A stretch of 31,063 nucleotides of DNA. It comes from Bacteroidales bacterium. GTDB lineage: Bacteria; Bacteroidota; Bacteroidia; Bacteroidales; VadinHA17. Position numbers and translations under genes: made by a program. A model generated the notes under the pieces. The model was not told where the DNA came from. It did not search any database and was given only the letters and a program-made list of their open reading frames with translations. Below, in pieces: positions 1 through 7,907 of the stretch. Each line of letters opens with the position of its first letter. Position 1 is the stretch's first letter. The stretch covers positions 1 through 31,063 of the forward strand of contig JAFGXK010000043.1 of the NCBI GenBank assembly GCA_016936695.1, read 5' to 3'.

Positions 1-1193
1 CGGCCGTACAGTACCATTTCGTCCTTGTATCTTACGAATTCTGCATTTCTGTCGATCATATACCGGAAAGTAATGTGGGTTTTTGCTCTCCGGCCGCCGA
101 GTGCTTCATAGATGGCGATCATTTTAGGATTAAAATCTCCAACCCACGATAGTTCCAGCTCCTTGTACCAGGGTTTGAACTTGAGTTTTTTATAAAGGTG
201 AAGGAAGATTGCTGATTCAACGCCGTTGTTCTGGTATGAAGGATGAACACCGCCGACCAGTCCCCTGATTCTTGTCATCCTGTGATTTGCTTTTGCCCAG
301 ACGAATCTCAGCTTGTTCCGGAAGTTTAGTTTGCCTTTAAAGGGTTTGATAATCTGATTAAGGTCGGGGAAGAGTATGAAGAATGCAATTGGTTTTTCGT
401 TGTGATAGGCGAACCAGATCAGTTCCTGGTCGATAATAGGCTTGGCCTTGCGGAAGGTTGCTTCAAGGACTTCGGTTCCGACGGGGGTGAAATCCTCCTT
501 GAAAACTGCCCAGGCAGAATTGTATATTTCAACGAAATCCTCATAGAATTTTTGTCTGTTTGCCATTTCGAAATGCCTGAATGAATATCCGGGCCTTTTT
601 GACAACCAGTCGGCAATCTTCAAAATCCTGGGAGGAAACTCCACAATTTTACCGTCAGCTCCGTGAACATCTCTGTGATAGGAGTACTGTTCATAATAAT
701 TTTTGAATCCGTAAGCCTCGAAGAAGTCGCGGTAATATTTCTTATTGTAGGGCATTCCGTAACTCTGCTGTACGAAACCGTCGACAAGAAGACCCCAGTT
801 GCTGTCGTTTTCTCCGAAGTTAACCGGTCCGTCAATCGCCTCCATTCCCTTTGAGGCCAGCCAATTCCTTGAAACGTCAAAAAGCAAAAAGGCAGCTGTT
901 TTGTCTTCGATGACTTCAAAAAACCCGATACCGCCAGTCTTTTGTCTGTAAACTGTTGAACGCAGGGTATCGTAAAAAGCGGCTATTCTGCCAATTGTAT
1001 TTCCATTGTCATCCTTCAGTATCCACCGGATGGCTTCCCCCCTGCTGAAAGCCCTGTTGACGGAAGGATCAAATGTAGCTTCCAGCTCTGAATCAAGCAT
1101 GCATACCCAGTTGGGATCATCCTTATAAAGGACCCTTGGCAGGTCGAGGAATGCCTTCCTGTCCCCGGTGGTTTTTACTTCTGTAATCTGCAT
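1..1193 (-). CDS. GNAT-like N-acetyltransferase family protein (3' end cut by window)
   Basis: This reading frame is open from an ATG at 1193 to the window edge, giving at least 397 residues with no stop. It begins MQITEVKTTGDRKAFLDLP and includes DDPNWV near the start, a middle section with DGPVNFGENDSNWG, and a later RIRGLVGGVHPSYQNNGVE stretch that resembles the acetyl-CoA-binding part of a GNAT fold. The overall pattern matches a soluble family of about 370-400 residues, common in Bacteroidota and usually annotated only as GNAT N-acetyltransferase of unknown substrate, so little of the protein should be missing. No signal peptide or membrane segment is seen. The substrate cannot be told from the sequence. 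The family call rests on recalled similarity, not on a search. Confidence 0.6.
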   Translation of the reverse strand, partial: MQITEVKTTGDRKAFLDLPRVLYKDDPNWVCMLDSELEATFDPSVNRAFSRGEAIRWILKDDNGNTIGRIAAFYDTLRSTVYRQKTGGIGFFEVIEDKTAAFLLFDVSRNWLASKGMEAIDGPVNFGENDSNWGLLVDGFVQQSYGMPYNKKYYRDFFEAYGFKNYYEQYSYHRDVHGADGKIVEFPPRILKIADWLSKRPGYSFRHFEMANRQKFYEDFVEIYNSAWAVFKEDFTPVGTEVLEATFRKAKPIIDQELIWFAYHNEKPIAFFILFPDLNQIIKPFKGKLNFRNKLRFVWAKANHRMTRIRGLVGGVHPSYQNNGVESAIFLHLYKKLKFKPWYKELELSWVGDFNPKMIAIYEALGGRRAKTHITFRYMIDRNAEFVRYKDEMVLYG

Positions 1194-1213
1194 TACGGTC
1201 AGGCTTTGAGAGG

Positions 1214-1221
1214 CAAATATA
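1214..1221 (-). promoter_or_regulatory. Probable Bacteroidota -7 element (TATATTTG) for the acetyltransferase gene
   Basis: On the minus strand this reads TATATTTG, an exact match to the Bacteroidota -7 consensus TAnnTTTG, 20 bases before the ATG at 1193. The expected TTTG at -33 is only loosely present (TTTCTG). The implied 5' leader is very short. The rest of the 131-bp gap (1194-1324) holds nothing else recognisable. Confidence 0.4.
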
Positions 1222-1324
1222 ATCAGATTTTCTTATTTCAGAAACCCACGTGGAATGAGAACTATCTGAAATGCCGGGTTGAAAGTTCAGTTTCCGCTCG
1301 TGATGTTGCAGATACCAATTAATT

Positions 1325-2710
1325 CTATTTTATATCAATTATCCTGTGGTCGATAAGGATAAACAACAATCCAAGCATGAAGCTGTAAAGCGCGTATATT
1401 TTAAGAGGAATGTATTCCGAAGGACGGATCTTCATCTTGGCCCAGAGATAGGTGACAAGATAAAGTTTACTTATAAGGTAAACTACAAAAGTTGCAAGTG
1501 CAACACCTACTATGTTATAACCCCATTTTATCATCAGAAGGCTGAGCGGGATGTTAAGTGCAATCTCCAGAACTGCTGCTATAAGTGTGATATTTGTCTT
1601 TTTCCTTCCCACAATTATTGTCTGGGGAAAGATAAGACGCGGGATAACCAGCAGGGAATAAAGAAGGAATATGTCGGCGCTTTTCTGGAATTCAGGGGTG
1701 AACATTCTCGGATAAATCCAGCGTGCGAACAGCATGATCACCATGGTTGAAGGGAAGCATATGTGCATCAGCCTCTTTGATTTCTCCCTGATTTTTGCCA
1801 GGGAGTCCTTCATCTGAGTTCTTGTTGAGAATTCAGGCAGCATGGCATTACTGAGTCCGTTAGCCAGCATGAGTGCCAGGGGGAATTCCTTGGCTCCGTA
1901 TCTGAACCAGGCAAACCATTCCGGATCGCGATAGACTGCAGATACGATAATACCGTCAATATACTGGGCCGATCCGCTTATAAGGGTTGTGATAACCAGA
2001 GGAAGGCCAAGATAGAAATGCTCCTTCATGAATTTTGCCGAGATTCTCATTTCGGTATATCTTCGGAGGAGTATTATAAGCCAGACCCATCGGAGTCCTG
2101 TAACTGCCAGCAGACCGTAAACCGCCCAGATGATATCCTTGCCCATGAGAACTGGTGCTATTACCAGAATGAGCTGAAGGATAAAAGTATAGAATCCATA
2201 CTGGAAGATCCTGTGCGATCTGTTATTAAGCAGGTATATGTATTCAATCAGGCAGACCGGACTGCTAAGCAGGACGTAAAGTAGCAGAAGGTTCAGATAG
2301 GGGACGTTCCCGCTGAAGTTAAAGACCGAGAAGTTACTCTTGAGGGCGTGACCAATTGCAAAAATCAGCAGGCTGAAGAAGCTGAGGAGCAGGAATGCAT
2401 TAAATATCTCGGGCGATTTTCCGGTACCGTTATCACCGGTTTTCCTGTAAGTCCGGTTCCGGTGATAAAGAGGAAGAAGCGACTGAATGATACCCGTTAC
2501 CCAGAAGAAGCTGACCAGTCCCGAGATGAACAGGAACATTTCCCATGCCCCGATCTCGGAACGGGTAAGATGGCTTTTTGTAAAAACAATGCTGATAATA
2601 AGGAAAACGGTAAACTTTATCAGCTGAAAAAGCTGGAGTCCCGAAATATTATCTATCAGTTTTATCTTTCTCAATAGTGAAAGAAATGGTAAGGATTCAT
2701 CTGATAACAA
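1325..2710 (-). CDS. Polysaccharide/oligosaccharide flippase family membrane protein (Wzx-like)
   Basis: A 461-residue, very hydrophobic protein with about 12-14 probable membrane segments, the size and topology of MOP-superfamily polysaccharide flippases, which move undecaprenyl-linked sugars across the inner membrane. Short basic loops (for example LIILLRRYTEMRISAKF) separate the segments. The middle contains GLSNAMLPEFSTRTQM, typical of the central loop in this family, and the C-terminal half has the VGVALATFVVYL pattern of the last helices. The start is unusual: no ATG occurs before residue 58, so the TTG at 2710, about 47 bases inside a TAACTTTG promoter element, is the best choice. No glycosyltransferases lie next to it, so its substrate (O-antigen, exopolysaccharide or other) is unknown. 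Confidence 0.75.
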   Translation of the reverse strand: MLSDESLPFLSLLRKIKLIDNISGLQLFQLIKFTVFLIISIVFTKSHLTRSEIGAWEMFLFISGLVSFFWVTGIIQSLLPLYHRNRTYRKTGDNGTGKSPEIFNAFLLLSFFSLLIFAIGHALKSNFSVFNFSGNVPYLNLLLLYVLLSSPVCLIEYIYLLNNRSHRIFQYGFYTFILQLILVIAPVLMGKDIIWAVYGLLAVTGLRWVWLIILLRRYTEMRISAKFMKEHFYLGLPLVITTLISGSAQYIDGIIVSAVYRDPEWFAWFRYGAKEFPLALMLANGLSNAMLPEFSTRTQMKDSLAKIREKSKRLMHICFPSTMVIMLFARWIYPRMFTPEFQKSADIFLLYSLLVIPRLIFPQTIIVGRKKTNITLIAAVLEIALNIPLSLLMIKWGYNIVGVALATFVVYLISKLYLVTYLWAKMKIRPSEYIPLKIYALYSFMLGLLFILIDHRIIDIK

Positions 2711-2756
2711 ACGTCTGCAACAAATATTGCAAAGTGACTTCCCGATTTTTGAACAT

Positions 2757-2764
2757 CAAAGTTA
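2757..2764 (-). promoter_or_regulatory. Probable -7 element (TAACTTTG) for the flippase gene
   Basis: The minus strand reads TAACTTTG, an exact TAnnTTTG match, placed to give a leader of about 40 bases ahead of the TTG start at 2710. No clear -33 TTTG is found at the expected distance. It lies back to back with the tRNA-His promoter. Confidence 0.4.
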
Positions 2765-2801
2765 ACAATTGAAATCAAGCAGCAGAAAATAATTTGAAAA
2801 T

Positions 2802-2832
2802 TTTGTTAATAGGAATATTTCGGCTTATTTTG
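2802..2832 (+). promoter_or_regulatory. Promoter of the tRNA-His gene
   Basis: TTTG at 2802-2805 is followed, 19 bases later, by TTATTTTG at 2825-2832. This is the Bacteroidota -33/-7 architecture with one mismatch in the -7 box. It ends 13 bases before the mature tRNA 5' end, so transcription would start a few bases upstream of the tRNA. Confidence 0.55.
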
Positions 2833-2845
2833 CACCCCTGAAACG

Positions 2846-2919
2846 GTGGATGTAGTTCAGTTGGTTAGAACGTCGGATTGTGGTTCCGAAGGTCGTGGGT
2901 TCGAACCCCATCTTCCACC
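2846..2919 (+). tRNA. tRNA-His (anticodon GTG)
   Basis: A full cloverleaf can be folded. Acceptor GTGGATG pairs with CTTCCAC (one T-T mismatch at the sixth pair), D stem GTTC/GAAC, anticodon stem TCGGA/TCCGA around the loop TTGTGGT (anticodon GTG), and T arm GTGGG-TTCGAAC-CCCAT. The extra G at 2845, opposite C at 2919, is the G-1 residue diagnostic of tRNA-His, so the mature transcript probably begins at 2845. A CCA tail is not encoded directly after the discriminator base, as is usual in this phylum. Confidence 0.97.
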
Positions 2920-2924
2920 CACCA

Positions 2925-2962
2925 AAAAAGCCCTTACTGTTGAAAAGCAGGACGGGCTTTTT
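2925..2962. terminator. Bidirectional intrinsic terminator between tRNA-His and ccsBA
   Basis: AAAAAGCCC (2925-2933) pairs perfectly with GGGCTTTTT (2954-2962), and an inner CTG/CAG pair (2937-2939 with 2948-2950) tightens the loop. The flanking A and T runs let it act in both directions: it ends the tRNA-His transcript going right and the ccsBA transcript going left. The ccsBA stop codon (2934-2936) lies inside the loop. Confidence 0.8.
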
Positions 2963-5900
2963 CCCATTTCCTGTATCTGGCATAGGCCAGGACTGCGAGT
3001 GAAACAAGGCCGGCGACCGCCACATAAACAAAGACCGGCACCGGCACCGGATCGCCTCCGGCATAGGAATGAAGTCCGGTAAGGTAATAGTTTACCCCGA
3101 AATAGGTCATCAGCACCGACGAGAATGCGAACAGCGACAGCAGGTTGAAGGTATATATATCCTTCAGGCCCGGCATCATTCTTGCATGAATGACGAAGCT
3201 GTAAACGATGATGGTTATCAGCGACCATGTCTCCTTGGGATCCCAGCCCCAGTACCTGCCCCATGATTCGTTTGCCCATACCGCGCCAAGGAAAGTGCCG
3301 GTCGTTAGCAGATATAACCCAATGGTAAGCGATTTGTAGTTGATTACAGTCAGGTCGTCAACAGTTGCTGAGATTCTTTCCAGACTTGACTGCCCGGAAA
3401 GCGACAGCAGTATCATTGCTATTATTGCAAGTATTGCACCAAGTCCCAGGAAACCGTAGCTGGCGGTTATAACCGACACATGAAGCGTAAGCCAGTACGA
3501 CTGCAGTACCGGTACGAGGTTGGTGATCTCCGGGTCCATGAAACTGAGGTGCGCCACCAGGAGAGTCAATCCCGAGAGGACAGCCGTAGCCGGTAATGCA
3601 AAAAGCGACCTTCGGCTGAAAATAAATCCGGCAAGCAGGGTTACCCATGAAATGAAAATCATCGATTCATAGCCGTTGCTCATAGGAGAATGACCTGAAA
3701 TATACCATCTCAGGCCAAGTCCGAGAGTATGGACCAGGAATCCGGCAAAGAGTATCCAGCTGAGAATCCGTGTAAACAGAAGCGGGGATCTCTTTCCCTT
3801 TATTACCATTACAATCAGACCGGCAAGCATAAGAATACCTATGGCAAGATAGAAAGGGAAGAGCCGTTCAAAGATCATCATCCTGTAATACAGTAATTCC
3901 GCATTTATCCTGGTCTGTGACGGGAGTTCGTAAGCAGTAAACCTCGACTGGTATTCCTTTACCGATCCGGCAACCTGTCTTGCTGTGGAGGTATTTCCGC
4001 TCCTCAGGGCATCGGACAGAACAGGTATCACATTCGCGATAAAAACCGAGTCGTCCCGGTTAAGTGCAGTCTTGAGTGCTTCTTCGGGTGAACCCCAGTT
4101 CAGACTTCCATCGTGAAGGGGAAATATTCTGGTAAAGCCGCCGGTATAAATTGTATAAAGGATATTCACTCTCTCATCCACTTTCATTAACTCCTTATCG
4201 GCCCTGGTCCGTGATCCGGGGGATTTGGAATAGGCCCCTCCCACCTGATCCGAAAGCTTGTATTTTCCTGTCGGTAGGTCGACAAGGTCTGAAAAAGAAG
4301 CATAGGTGCCTGTAATACCGATGATTTTCCGGATATCCCTGTTTGAAACTTTAATCATTTGTACATCCTTCCAGTGATCGAAGTCGAGATACACGCCAAG
4401 GAAAACCTGCATGGAGGTCAGATCCTGGAATTTATTTTCCCTTGTCACCTTTCTCAGAATATCGTTGCTCAGGGTGAAGAGAGGTTCCGTACGTCCCTTC
4501 TGATCCTGAACGAGTACTTTCGAAAACTCATCTGCCATCTTCCTGTCAGGAACCAGTTTCTGTGACCATACATTCATCGAGCCGAACACTAATAATACCA
4601 GCAGGGAAGCTGCTGACTTCTTTCTCAGGGCCGAATCCCAGAATCCTGAGTGAACTGTACTGAACAGCGATTTCCTGTTCAGCAGCGACAGGATCATGAA
4701 CAGAATCAGCAGACCATAGCCTGCATATGTAACTAGCATTCCTGCAGGATCGTGATTGACTGAAAGAATGGTGCCCATCTCGTCCTGGTCGTATGATGAC
4801 TGATAAAATCTGTAACCTTTGTACTTCAGGATGTTGTTCATGAAAATGGTGAAAGGCTTCTCAATTCCGGAATCCCTGTCAACAAGAATGATCTCGCTTT
4901 TGTATCCCGAAGGACTGTTTGATCCCGGGTATCTGTCGAGGATGAAGTCATTCAGGCGGAGAGAGAAAGGAAGAGTGATTTCTTCGGAGCCGAAGCTGAT
5001 TTCAAGGGTATTCCCATCAATCACAGCCGACCCGGATGTAAATGACTGATTCTCATTATCCCACAGGATTATTTCCTCTGCAGGCCTGCCGTCGGACCTT
5101 ACGCTGAATATGAAAGCATTTTCACCTGTTTCCCTCATCTCCATGTCGGCCGATACAATCCTTGTATCCCCGTGTATTTCCATCTGCTGCGGAACAATGC
5201 TGATGTCATTTATCCTGAAAATTTTCATTGGCTGAAAAGCAGCTGTATCACCCTGGCTGTAGGAAAGGGACTCACCGGCCATCATACCGTCGCGGACGAA
5301 AGGAAGGGCAGAGCTAAGGTAAAAGGATGATGAATCGTATGTAATTGACACGTCTTCCTGTTCGCCGGAACGAAACCCGACTGAAATATCCCTTATTTGC
5401 ACCGATTCGCCTTCCTTCAGGATAAACGTCTGCCGTGTCAGGCTGTCGGCTGCCACAAATGATATTATTGCTCCTTTTCCGGCTACGCCCTTTTCGACTA
5501 CTTCAGCAGCGTTTACAACTATTCTTGAAAGCAATATTTCGTAACCGGTTCCTCCGCTACGGATCTTTTTTCTGAAGTTTCCGGCCGATTTCATGCTCAT
5601 ATAGTATTTTTCGGAGCTCTGATCCACAATTGTACCCGATGCATCCATTAGTTTGTGTCCTATAAACCGTCCGGCCGAATAACATTTATACTGTTCCTCT
5701 CCCTCCCGGATATGGATTGATCCCTCCCAGCCTGCATAACGGGTAATTGCTGATCCCGTCAGAATAAGGATAAATGAAAGATGGAAAAGGAATATTGTCA
5801 GCTTCTGTTTCCTGTAAAGCCTTAAGGTAATTACCTGACCGATAAGATTAACTGCCATAAGTAGCAGAATCAGCTCGAACCACCTGGTGTCATAAACAAA

Positions 5901-6023
5901 GTTGTAGGCAGCCGAAGAACCGTAATCATTTTCGATGAACGTGGCAGCAGCCATCGAAGCGGCGCTTATAACAAACAGGATCCCCATGAAAACCGGGGAA
6001 ATAAAGAGTTTCAGGATTTTCAC
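2934..6023 (-). CDS. ccsBA: Cytochrome c biogenesis protein, ResB-CcsA (CcsBA) fusion
   Basis: System II cytochrome c synthetase, which carries haem across the inner membrane and attaches it to apocytochrome CXXCH motifs. The 1029-residue protein joins a ResB-like N-terminal part to a CcsA C-terminal part. The ResB part has early membrane segments and the signature around residues 410-435 (YRFYQSSYDQDEMGT, then SVNHDPAG). A linker of about 250 residues follows a further hydrophobic segment at about 480. The CcsA part begins near residue 725 and carries the tryptophan-rich haem motif ESWGRYWGWDPKETWS (about 912-930) and conserved histidines in FLVHTLGLG (~764), TLHVSVITASYG (~847) and FVIHARMM (~945). 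The start is GTG at 6021-6023 with no clear ribosome-binding site. No thioredoxin-like partner or cytochrome gene adjoins it. It lies 73 bases after the acyl-CoA dehydrogenase and may share that transcript. Confidence 0.92.
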   Translation of the reverse strand: MKILKLFISPVFMGILFVISAASMAAATFIENDYGSSAAYNFVYDTRWFELILLLMAVNLIGQVITLRLYRKQKLTIFLFHLSFILILTGSAITRYAGWEGSIHIREGEEQYKCYSAGRFIGHKLMDASGTIVDQSSEKYYMSMKSAGNFRKKIRSGGTGYEILLSRIVVNAAEVVEKGVAGKGAIISFVAADSLTRQTFILKEGESVQIRDISVGFRSGEQEDVSITYDSSSFYLSSALPFVRDGMMAGESLSYSQGDTAAFQPMKIFRINDISIVPQQMEIHGDTRIVSADMEMRETGENAFIFSVRSDGRPAEEIILWDNENQSFTSGSAVIDGNTLEISFGSEEITLPFSLRLNDFILDRYPGSNSPSGYKSEIILVDRDSGIEKPFTIFMNNILKYKGYRFYQSSYDQDEMGTILSVNHDPAGMLVTYAGYGLLILFMILSLLNRKSLFSTVHSGFWDSALRKKSAASLLVLLVFGSMNVWSQKLVPDRKMADEFSKVLVQDQKGRTEPLFTLSNDILRKVTRENKFQDLTSMQVFLGVYLDFDHWKDVQMIKVSNRDIRKIIGITGTYASFSDLVDLPTGKYKLSDQVGGAYSKSPGSRTRADKELMKVDERVNILYTIYTGGFTRIFPLHDGSLNWGSPEEALKTALNRDDSVFIANVIPVLSDALRSGNTSTARQVAGSVKEYQSRFTAYELPSQTRINAELLYYRMMIFERLFPFYLAIGILMLAGLIVMVIKGKRSPLLFTRILSWILFAGFLVHTLGLGLRWYISGHSPMSNGYESMIFISWVTLLAGFIFSRRSLFALPATAVLSGLTLLVAHLSFMDPEITNLVPVLQSYWLTLHVSVITASYGFLGLGAILAIIAMILLSLSGQSSLERISATVDDLTVINYKSLTIGLYLLTTGTFLGAVWANESWGRYWGWDPKETWSLITIIVYSFVIHARMMPGLKDIYTFNLLSLFAFSSVLMTYFGVNYYLTGLHSYAGGDPVPVPVFVYVAVAGLVSLAVLAYARYRKWEKARPAFQQ

Positions 6024-6096
6024 ATGAAAATAATTTTACTGAATCTGATAAAGACTTCCTGCCTTTATCTGCCGGTTTGCGAAAGTATGAAATGTT

Positions 6097-7875
6097 TCAG
6101 AATTTATAAGAATTATCTTCTATAAGCTTATCGGCTATCCTCCTTCTGGCGTCTTTTGAATTGACAAAGCCAACTCTAGTAAGTTCTTCGGCTGTCCTGG
6201 CGAGCGAAGACAGCGATTCGGGTGAAGCGAACGAGCAGATGGCATCCGTAGCTTCTTTTCTAAAAAGGCATGCCGTCTCCCATATATTGACGTCGAGAAT
6301 GTCCCTGAAGACGGATACTTCTCCTCTCCTTGCCTCAAGTTTCTCAACTCTGAGTGCCAGCGACTCCGACAGATAGGTTTCCATCATCATATTGGCGATA
6401 TTGTTCATTACTTCCTGTTCGTGCATGAGGCCCTTTGCAAACTGTTTCATTGACCCGTGTATACAAATGAGGATGAGCTTTTTGAAATTATCCAGATATC
6501 TCTTCTTCTCCTGGTGATAAGTTTCGCCTGCGGTTCTGCCGTCATTCAGATTATCAATGTTGATGAACAGTTTCTCCGCTTCTCCGAAAAGGTCAAAGTC
6601 GCCTTTCATAGCTCTTTTCATTGCAGTGTCGGAAACCAGCAGCCTGTTAATCTCATTAGTCCCTTCGAATATCCTGTTGATGCGTGAATCCCTGTAAGTT
6701 CTTTCAACATCCATCTCGGCCGAATATCCCATACCCCCATAGATCTGAACAGCCTCATCAACAACCAGGTCGAGCATTTCCGAGCCGGCCACCTTCAGGA
6801 TTGCTGCCTCGACAGCATAATGGCTTATTGCATCAATAGAAGCCCTTTCCTTGTCGCCGCATTCCGACTTATACTTGTTCATAAGCTCATTTATATCCCT
6901 GCTAACCCGGTAAACAGCCGATTCAGATGCATAAAGCCTGATAACCTGTTCAGCCAGTTTGTGCTTGATGGCCCCGAAGGAAGATATCAGGACGCCAAAC
7001 TGCTTGCGCTCGTTTGCATACCTGACAGAATCGTTTATAGTCTTCTTTGCAGCACCCAGGACGTTTGCTCCCAGCTTGATCCTGCCCATGTGAAGAATAT
7101 TGAGGGCAATTCTGAATCCTTCTCCCCTTTTTCCGAGAAGGTTTTCTACAGGTACTTTAACCTCGTTGAAATATATCTGAGCGGTCGATGATCCCTTTAT
7201 CCCCATTTTATGTTCATCGGGACCAATCACCACTCCGGGATATCCGGTTTCTATGATGAAGGCGCTGAGCACCCTGTCGTTGTCGATCTTTGCAAAAACG
7301 ACCAGTGTATCGGCAAAGCCGGCATTTGTAATCCACATTTTCTGGCCATTGATTATATAGTTTTTCCCGTCGTCTGAGAGTTTTGCGCTTGTTTTTCCGG
7401 CATTTGCATCACTTCCTGCTCCCGGCTCGGTAAGGCAGTAGGCTCCTAACAGTTCACCGGTTGCCAGTCTGGTGACATACCGCTGCCGCTGGTCCTCGTT
7501 TCCATAATACAACACCGGAAGCGTGCCAATACCGCAGTGGGCCATGAAAGCAACTGAAAAGGATGCACCGGCTCCGGTGGTTTCAGCCACGAGCATCTGG
7601 GTAATGAAATCCTGTCCGAATCCGCCGTACTCTTCCGGAATCGAGATACCCAGCATTCCCAGCTCACCCGATTTTTTGAGGATCGTCTTCATCAGTTCCC
7701 TGTCGCATTTCTCAAGATCATTCATTTTAGGCATCACCTCGGTCTCGAGAAAGTCACTGCAGGTCTGGGCTATCATCTTCTGTTCCTCGCTGAATTCCTC
7801 AGGAATGAAGATGTCGGCCGCATCAATCGAACTTACAAGGAATTCACCGCTTTTCAAGAGTTTTCTGCTTTCCAT
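6097..7875 (-). CDS. Acyl-CoA dehydrogenase, long form with C-terminal extension
   Basis: FAD-dependent enzyme that makes the first double bond in beta-oxidation of acyl-CoA and passes the electrons to ETF. The 592 residues cover the standard family: an N-terminal helical domain, the FAD/substrate signature AYCLTEPGAGSDA (~135-147) and WITNAGFADTLVVFAK (~180-195), and the C-terminal helical domain with RIFEGTNEIN, where Glu404 sits at the position of the usual catalytic base. Arg-rich QIYGGMGYSAEMDVERTYRD is also conserved. Some 170 residues follow the core, the long form common in Bacteroidota. It lies 32 bases downstream of the FeS oxidoreductase and in line with etfBA, so the whole row is likely one operon. 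Chain-length preference cannot be read from the sequence. Confidence 0.93.
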   Translation of the reverse strand: MESRKLLKSGEFLVSSIDAADIFIPEEFSEEQKMIAQTCSDFLETEVMPKMNDLEKCDRELMKTILKKSGELGMLGISIPEEYGGFGQDFITQMLVAETTGAGASFSVAFMAHCGIGTLPVLYYGNEDQRQRYVTRLATGELLGAYCLTEPGAGSDANAGKTSAKLSDDGKNYIINGQKMWITNAGFADTLVVFAKIDNDRVLSAFIIETGYPGVVIGPDEHKMGIKGSSTAQIYFNEVKVPVENLLGKRGEGFRIALNILHMGRIKLGANVLGAAKKTINDSVRYANERKQFGVLISSFGAIKHKLAEQVIRLYASESAVYRVSRDINELMNKYKSECGDKERASIDAISHYAVEAAILKVAGSEMLDLVVDEAVQIYGGMGYSAEMDVERTYRDSRINRIFEGTNEINRLLVSDTAMKRAMKGDFDLFGEAEKLFINIDNLNDGRTAGETYHQEKKRYLDNFKKLILICIHGSMKQFAKGLMHEQEVMNNIANMMMETYLSESLALRVEKLEARRGEVSVFRDILDVNIWETACLFRKEATDAICSFASPESLSSLARTAEELTRVGFVNSKDARRRIADKLIEDNSYKF

Positions 7876-7907
7876 ATACTATGCTTTAAATAATTTTCTG
7901 TATATCA

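Noticed and set aside
2846..3082. Open frame of 78 codons on the plus strand over the tRNA-His (MDVVQLVRTSDCG...)
   Set aside because: It is a translation of the tRNA gene and of the antisense of ccsBA; such peptides are a well-known artefact.
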